A stretch of DNA of 64,000 nt from Lachnospiraceae bacterium. Its GTDB lineage: Bacteria; Bacillota; Clostridia; Lachnospirales; Lachnospiraceae. Numbering within the stretch: position 1 is the first letter of the stretch; each line of letters opens with the position of its first letter. The notes under the pieces were generated by a model, which saw only the letters and a program-made list of their open reading frames with translations, made no database searches and was not told the DNA's origin. Where the stretch lies: NCBI GenBank assembly GCA_022769665.1, contig JALEIR010000079.1, positions 48,066 to 112,065 on the forward strand. Direction: 5' to 3'. Made by a program: the position numbers and the translations under genes. This document shows, in pieces, positions 58,818 to 64,000 of this stretch.

Positions 58818-58867
58818 GAGTCATGGGGACATCGAGTCACGAGTCATGGGGACAGGTCCCTTGACTC
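58818..58867. repeat. REP-like palindrome downstream of MATE gene
   Basis: GAGTCATGGGGACAGGTCCCTTGACTC (58841-58867), preceded by partial copy GAGTCATGGGGAC (58818-58830). Confidence 0.8.
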
Positions 58868-59062
58868 TCCCCTTTAACTCTCTGTTCACCTTCAACATCT
58901 TTCACAAAACTCTTACCTTTTCTTTTCCACTATAATCACATGATTACTTGCCCCTAATATGGATTCTTCACGGGAAGATATGCAACTGTCAAATTAATGA
59001 GAAAAAACAGCCCTGTATAACGTCCCTCACTAAAGATTTATCGTCACGCAGAGCGTCCCCAA

Positions 59063-60451
59063 TCATGCTACCGTCAGATTTTTCACCCAGCGCTCTTTCT
59101 TCAGCCAGATGTAGGCTGCTATTACCTTCAAAATGTCCACAGACTTTACAAATATATACATTGCGACAGGACCTATTGGTGTTAAAAGTGCAATCAGGAA
59201 TGTCGACGGGATGATAATCAAAGTTCCGATTCCGTCAATCCACATCCCCATTTCCGTATCTCCTCCTGCCCGGGAGACGGCAAACTCTGTATTGTTGAAT
59301 ACCCACAACGGCATAAACAGAGCCATAAAAGTTACCATATCTCTGCAGATTGCCTGGGATGCGGCACTGAGGGAGCCAAATACAACAGGAATCAACAGTG
59401 TTGTCGCAAGGCCAAAGAAGCATACACCGATGCCGAACAGGATGGAGCCGGAGAATAACCACGTTTTCTGCTTTCTTGCCTCATCCAACCTGCCTTCGCC
59501 CAGAAGCTTTCCGATGATTACTCCCGTAGCTGTGTACACTCCGCTGAATGCCACGAAATACAAATTTGCGATGGCAAAGCTGGAGCTCATTCCGGATACA
59601 ACATCCGCCCCACCGCGGCCGTTATAAAGCGCTGTCGTTACTGTTTCGGACGCCACCCAGATTAACTCCGAAAAAATAATCATTCCGCCCTTTTTCAGAA
59701 TATCCCGGAACAATTTCCAGTCAATGCTTCCAAATGTCTTAAGGGTAATCAGGAAAGGCGGCTTCGTCTTTGCCACATAAATCAAGTAAATCAACATCTC
59801 AATTACACGCGCAATAATCGTTGCAACAGCTGCTCCTCTTACCTCAAGTCTGGGTGCTCCCAGATTGCCGTAGATAAACACCCAGTTGAAAAAGGTATTA
59901 ATCAGAGTTGCCGCTACAGATATCAACAACGGAGCTTTCACCCGCCCGATTTCTCTTAGGGAAGATGCCAATATGGATGAGATTACCATCGGCAAACCGA
60001 CAAATCCCATGAGGAACATATATTGTTCTCCCTGATCAAGTATCAGGTCAGCCTGTGTATTACCCATAACCATCAGGCTTAACACTGTACGCGGTATAAT
60101 CATGCTTACAATAATATAGATAATAAAGGCGGCTCCGGTTACAATGATTTTAAAACAGAGCGCCTGCTGCATCCCATGCTTTTCTTTTGCACCAAAATAC
60201 TGGGTAAGGAAGATTCCTCCCGCGGCACAAATGGCATTTGTCAATACCATGAAGACAAATAAAATCTGTCCGGCAATATTAACACCGGACATTTTCACAT
60301 CGCCCAGTCCGGACACCATAAAATTATCAATCAAAGACACCAGATTCTGTATCAGACTCTGCGCCATTATAGGCAGTCCGATTGCCAGTGCTGATTTATA
60401 GAAGGCTGCCGGACCGAACCATCGATACTTTTCCTCTTTTATTTTGTTCAT
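59063..60451 (-). CDS. MATE family efflux transporter
   Basis: ALAIGLPIMAQSLIQNLVSLIDNFMVSGLGDVKMSGVNIAGQILFVFMVL... 12 TM. Confidence 0.95.
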   Translation of the reverse strand: MNKIKEEKYRWFGPAAFYKSALAIGLPIMAQSLIQNLVSLIDNFMVSGLGDVKMSGVNIAGQILFVFMVLTNAICAAGGIFLTQYFGAKEKHGMQQALCFKIIVTGAAFIIYIIVSMIIPRTVLSLMVMGNTQADLILDQGEQYMFLMGFVGLPMVISSILASSLREIGRVKAPLLISVAATLINTFFNWVFIYGNLGAPRLEVRGAAVATIIARVIEMLIYLIYVAKTKPPFLITLKTFGSIDWKLFRDILKKGGMIIFSELIWVASETVTTALYNGRGGADVVSGMSSSFAIANLYFVAFSGVYTATGVIIGKLLGEGRLDEARKQKTWLFSGSILFGIGVCFFGLATTLLIPVVFGSLSAASQAICRDMVTFMALFMPLWVFNNTEFAVSRAGGDTEMGMWIDGIGTLIIIPSTFLIALLTPIGPVAMYIFVKSVDILKVIAAYIWLKKERWVKNLTVA

Positions 60452-60468
60452 ATACTCTTTTCCCTTCC

Positions 60469-60496
60469 GAGATTATGGGGACAGGTCCCGTGGCTC
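60469..60496. repeat. REP-like palindrome upstream of MATE gene
   Basis: GAGATTATGGGGACAGGTCCCGTGGCTC; shares ATGGGGACAGGTCCC with 58846-58860. Confidence 0.8.
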
Positions 60497-60526
60497 CTTT
60501 CGGGTTCATATTGAGTCATCTCTTAT

Positions 60527-61216
60527 CTATCCGGAAAACTCCTTCATTTCTATTCTATCCCATTGACGATTCTCACACCAATACACTTTCCTCTCAGTTG
60601 CATCAAAAACCATCGACACAACTGTGGGACAAACTATTTGCGAACAAGCTTTTAGTATGTCGAAGCAATCTCGTACATTAAAAGTTTCCGTAGCCTTTGA
60701 AAGCATCTCTTCCGCTGTTCGATATCGATCCACTCCCATCCATGGGTGCTTTTCACTCTCCCCTTTGAATGGTGAGAAATTCGTAAGTACCACAAACTCT
60801 GGTTTCTCATAATACTTATAGCCCTGGCCCGGAATAATATGTAGCACATTTCCTTTTGCATTAGAGAGTGCCGACATAAATGTTACTCCCGGTATGCTAT
60901 AAACCATGCTACTTTCAGCAATCGATTTTATCTCTTCAAAAGTTTTCTTCTGTAGTAATAAGTCGATATCAAGCATCATCGAAATGGGGGCATCTGCTTT
61001 TGGATTACTTCTTTCATCATATGGATGACACGTAGGCATTCCCACAAAATCTCCTCTTGAATTTGCACCAAATAAAGGTAGCCATCCTTCCTTTTTATCA
61101 TATATTTCAATATAAACACCGTCATCGGTAGCTCTGACCCTATGTATCATATCAAGAATATCCAAATTCCATCCTACCAATGTTTTTCCTTTATTTATCA
61201 CAAAACTCGTACACAT
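60527..61216 (-). CDS. Ntn-hydrolase-like protein (choloylglycine hydrolase / acyl-CoA:6-APA acyltransferase superfamily)
   Basis: MCTSFVINKGKTLVGWNLDILDM: Cys2 candidate nucleophile after Met; LVGWNLD resembles the C59/AAT signature. Confidence 0.7.
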   Translation of the reverse strand: MCTSFVINKGKTLVGWNLDILDMIHRVRATDDGVYIEIYDKKEGWLPLFGANSRGDFVGMPTCHPYDERSNPKADAPISMMLDIDLLLQKKTFEEIKSIAESSMVYSIPGVTFMSALSNAKGNVLHIIPGQGYKYYEKPEFVVLTNFSPFKGESEKHPWMGVDRYRTAEEMLSKATETFNVRDCFDILKACSQIVCPTVVSMVFDATERKVYWCENRQWDRIEMKEFSG

Positions 61217-61280
61217 AAACTCCTCCCCAAAATCCATTTCTATCAAAACTATTGGTTCTGCTGCACACACTGAATATGAA

Positions 61281-61493
61281 TCATAGACCTATGCCGGTGT
61301 TATTATCAAAAGAGGTCCCAATCGCGGTACCCAGGCACATTCCAAGACACATCCCCTCTGCTCCGTAATCGTCGCTCTTACTTTCATTCTTCCTTTTCCT
61401 TGCAGCACTTCTGGCAACAAATATGGCCAATAAAAGTCCCATTGCAATCCACGGCAAAGCCGCCCGAATAAACTCAAGTATGTTTTCCATCAT
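61281..61493 (-). CDS. Small membrane protein with glycine-rich C-terminus
   Basis: MMENILEFIRAALPWIAMGLLLAIFVARSAARKRKNESKSDDYGAEGMCLGMCLGTAIGTSFDNNTGIGL. Confidence 0.65.
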   Translation of the reverse strand: MMENILEFIRAALPWIAMGLLLAIFVARSAARKRKNESKSDDYGAEGMCLGMCLGTAIGTSFDNNTGIGL

Positions 61494-61535
61494 TCATCCT
61501 CCTTCAATTGATATAATGTCCCAGTGACTTTCCGA

Positions 61536-62456
61536 CTAATTGCCTCTTTTCCAATAATTCCAATGTATCCCCTTCCCATAACCGATCTTTTCATAGAAAG
61601 GATCTCCTCCGCCGGTCATATGTGTTGCGCCCAGCGCTTTCATGGTATGATAGTGTTTTGAAAGTGCAGCAGATGCAAGCCCTATCTTTCGATATTTTGG
61701 AATTGTACAAAGCGGCTCCATATACGCAAGTTTGTTTTCCGGTACCCACCACATTCCGGAAAAACATGCATATTCCTCATTCTCATCTGCAATAATTATG
61801 TCATACTGATGTGTGGAATGAGGTGATGGCGCAAGAATAGAACCTATCACCCCCTTGAATGATTTTTCAGGAGTCCATTCAAAACTGTTATCCTGAATTT
61901 CCCAATTTTCAAAAGGGCCCTTTTCTCCATGGTTAAAACCATACCAGAAACATTTTGCCAACTTAACCGGATCAGTTTTTGCCGGTTCTACAAAATGAAA
62001 GCCATCCGGAATTTCAAAATTCAGTTCGTTCTTAAAGTCAAACTCTCTGTCTTCATAATCAAACACATTTCTGAATCCTCGTTTTGCCGCAGCTTCCATC
62101 AGAAATTCCTGTCCGTTAAATAAAATGAATTGCTGCTTATTATCGAAGTTCGGCATATTATGAATTGCATAATCAATCATTTCGTCCGCAAGATATTCGT
62201 AACCCGGACGAACCTTGAAATAAATATCCGTCACCGGTGCTTCATTAAATACGAAAGCTACAATCCTGTCGCCATCAAACCAAAATCGATTTAAATACTG
62301 ATAAGAAGTATCCATCCACGATGATTGTATCGCGTACTCAAAAAATGGAGCTGCTACTCCGCCACCTCTGTCCTTGTCATATATTTCCACAAAAAAATCC
62401 CAAACAAGATTTATATCTGTTAAAATCTGAAATTGTTTTGTAGTAATATTACTCAT
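61536..62456 (-). CDS. GNAT family N-acetyltransferase
   Basis: LAYMEPLCTIPKYRKIGLASAALSKHYHTMKALGATHMTGGGDPFYEKIGY. Confidence 0.88.
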   Translation of the reverse strand: MSNITTKQFQILTDINLVWDFFVEIYDKDRGGGVAAPFFEYAIQSSWMDTSYQYLNRFWFDGDRIVAFVFNEAPVTDIYFKVRPGYEYLADEMIDYAIHNMPNFDNKQQFILFNGQEFLMEAAAKRGFRNVFDYEDREFDFKNELNFEIPDGFHFVEPAKTDPVKLAKCFWYGFNHGEKGPFENWEIQDNSFEWTPEKSFKGVIGSILAPSPHSTHQYDIIIADENEEYACFSGMWWVPENKLAYMEPLCTIPKYRKIGLASAALSKHYHTMKALGATHMTGGGDPFYEKIGYGKGIHWNYWKRGN

Positions 62457-62539
62457 CTTTGCAATAACCTCCCATTCTAAGAACGATACAAAATTATATT
62501 TTTGCAAATTCACCATTCACATGAAGTACCAGTCCAAAT

Positions 62540-63142
62540 TTACCTCCACGGTTTCACTCCATCCAGCCATCCCCTGCTTTTCCAATATTCTTTCTCGGAA
62601 GGTGATGCTCCCCAGTCAGCCTTTTGCATTCCTCCATAAAACCAGAAAAGAATAAGGGATTTGATACCAACTTTCACTGTTTTTTCCCCGGACAATTTTG
62701 AAGCCAACCGGTCCATATCCTTTTCGATTTTTTCTTTCTTCTTATCAGGCACCATATTCCAGTTCATTGCATTGACACTGATTCCATATCTGGTTACTTC
62801 CGGAATTCCCCAATTCAACAGATTATTTGCAACCAGCTTATTTGCCTTACCGGCACCTGCTCCTGCTGCAGTTGAGATTACAACCGCACGTTTTTTGAAC
62901 ATTTCCTCATATGGCTTATGTGTTAACCAATTTGTAAAAAACAAATCCAGAAATGCCTTCATAGGTGCACTTGGCATCATGCAGTAATTAGGTGTTGTCA
63001 ATATCAGAAGGTCGGCTGCTTTTATTGCGTCATCAATTGGTTTTTTATCTTCCCAAAACGGACACTTTTCTCTACTTTCAAGACAGCCGTAACACCCTGT
63101 GCAAAAATGATTTAAGTCCTTTGGCAGGAAAAATTCTTTCAC
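62540..63142 (-). pseudogene. Flavodoxin-family NAD(P)H oxidoreductase, probably 5'-truncated
   Basis: Begins at EFFLPKDLNHFCTGCYGCLESREKCPFWEDKKPIDDAIKAADLLILTTPNYCMMPSAPMKAFLDLF; the usual N-terminal GSPRK FMN-binding strand is absent and an in-frame TAG lies 9 codons upstream of the GTG. Confidence 0.65.
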
Positions 63143-63191
63143 TTCCCATATCCATATTGATAGCAGCTACCTGCAAACCTTTCTTTCACGC

Positions 63192-63731
63192 CTAATATGT
63201 AATCGGTGTCCTAAACAGTGCACTCAATATACAATCCGCCACGAACACAACGAAAAGCACCAGACAGACAATGCGAACGATTTTGGTATTTATCCTTCTA
63301 ACCATGCTCTCCGCTTTCGGTTCCAGCAGATAGTGGAACACAAGCCCCATAACGGCAAAACTCATCACACTGCGCAAGCAGATGATTCCATCAATGTTCC
63401 ACAGCAATCCTCGGTAATCCCAAAGACGCATTCCGAAAAACCGGATGGAGATAACGCCAATGACGTATTCAACAACACCGGTGACCACAGCACAAAGGAA
63501 AAACAGCAAAGCCGGATGCTTCTTCATTGGTTTTATGGCATAAATTCCTAAGGCGCCAATCCCGTAAATAGGTAGCCAGGGACCATACAGAATTCCCCTA
63601 TTCCGCAACATACCTTCTGTGAACCAATAGAAGATTTCCTCGTAAATCCATCCCGCCAGACAACCGATCAGGAAGATTAAAAATAAGTAACACTGGCGAT
63701 TTATTATCTCCGTTTTTCTCTCTGTATACAT
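63192..63731 (-). CDS. Putative ABC transporter permease / CmpB-like membrane protein (COG4905-type)
   Basis: LIGCLAGWIYEEIFYWFTEGMLRNRGILYGPWLPIYGIGAL...EYVIGVISIRFFGMRLWDYRGLLWNIDGIICLRSVMSF. Confidence 0.88.
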   Translation of the reverse strand: MYTERKTEIINRQCYLFLIFLIGCLAGWIYEEIFYWFTEGMLRNRGILYGPWLPIYGIGALGIYAIKPMKKHPALLFFLCAVVTGVVEYVIGVISIRFFGMRLWDYRGLLWNIDGIICLRSVMSFAVMGLVFHYLLEPKAESMVRRINTKIVRIVCLVLFVVFVADCILSALFRTPITY

Positions 63732-63871
63732 GCACTTCTCCTTTTCTCTTTTGAAATATCTTACTATGGATTCCTTCTCTACTTGCCATTTTCTTCTGAA
63801 AATGCTGCACCCCTTCCGATATTACTGTATGATGCCAAAGGGCTCTCTTCGTGGCAGAAGAACCGTCCCTG

Positions 63872-64000
63872 TCAGCAAGTGGCTCCCTCCTCTGCATACA
63901 CCTTTGCAAAGTGTTCAAAATGTTTTCTGATTTTATAAAGCACCTCTTCTTCTCTCTCCGGCTGTCTGTCATACATATGAATCAGAAGAGAAACCGGTGC
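63872..64000 (-). CDS. C-terminal fragment of a CDS running off the window end
   Basis: Minus strand in-frame APVSLLIHMYDRQPEREEEVLYKIRKHFEHFAKVYAEEGATC stop (43 codons). Confidence 0.45.
   Translation of the reverse strand, partial: APVSLLIHMYDRQPEREEEVLYKIRKHFEHFAKVYAEEGATC

Noticed and set aside
63598-63972. 124-aa minus ORF at window end
   Set aside because: Overlaps the COG4905-type gene in another frame and the better-supported partial CDS ending at 63872
1-64000. tRNA, rRNA or complete insertion sequence
   Set aside because: None recognised by eye in intergenic regions; tRNAscan-SE and ISfinder would be needed to exclude formally

Overview
This 64 kb window reads as a chromosomal segment of an anaerobic, spore-lineage Firmicute, most likely Lachnospiraceae/Clostridia. 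That assignment rests on gene content and protein style only; no search was run. Most of it is core genome: aroF-type DAHP synthase, spoIIM, nudix, rny, recX-recA with tandem SOS boxes, cinA-pgsA-rimO-rpoZ-gmk-remA-yicC, rqcH, recJ, glgA, holA, xpt, a BMP-type nucleoside ABC transporter, a comEA/two-component/GerMN/comEC cluster, argD-argB-argJ-GNAT-argC divergent from argG, aroK and ridA. There is accessory material at 30-33 kb, 49.5-50.5 kb and 57-64 kb. I saw no rRNA, tRNA, CRISPR array, prophage or complete IS element. The best leads are: (1) an Rpn-family nuclease gene with a strong internal SD+ATG that could make an RpnS-like intragenic antitoxin, a 5' leader with two mutually exclusive hairpins around its SD, and a terminator inside the last codons of convergent rqcH; (2) a receiver-less Spo0A output-domain protein next to glgA; (3) comEC split into two ORFs in a comEA-RR-HK-GerMN-comEC cluster; (4) a GNAT-Cys-rich fusion beside a single-base frameshifted azlC; (5) an uncharacterised PD-(D/E)XK-like protein preceded by tandem hairpin repeats; (6) REP-like GGGGACAGGTCCC palindromes flanking a MATE gene; (7) a chimeric GNAT-remnant/nucleotidyltransferase ORF and a 5'-truncated flavodoxin gene. 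All family calls come from reading translated sequence and need database confirmation.
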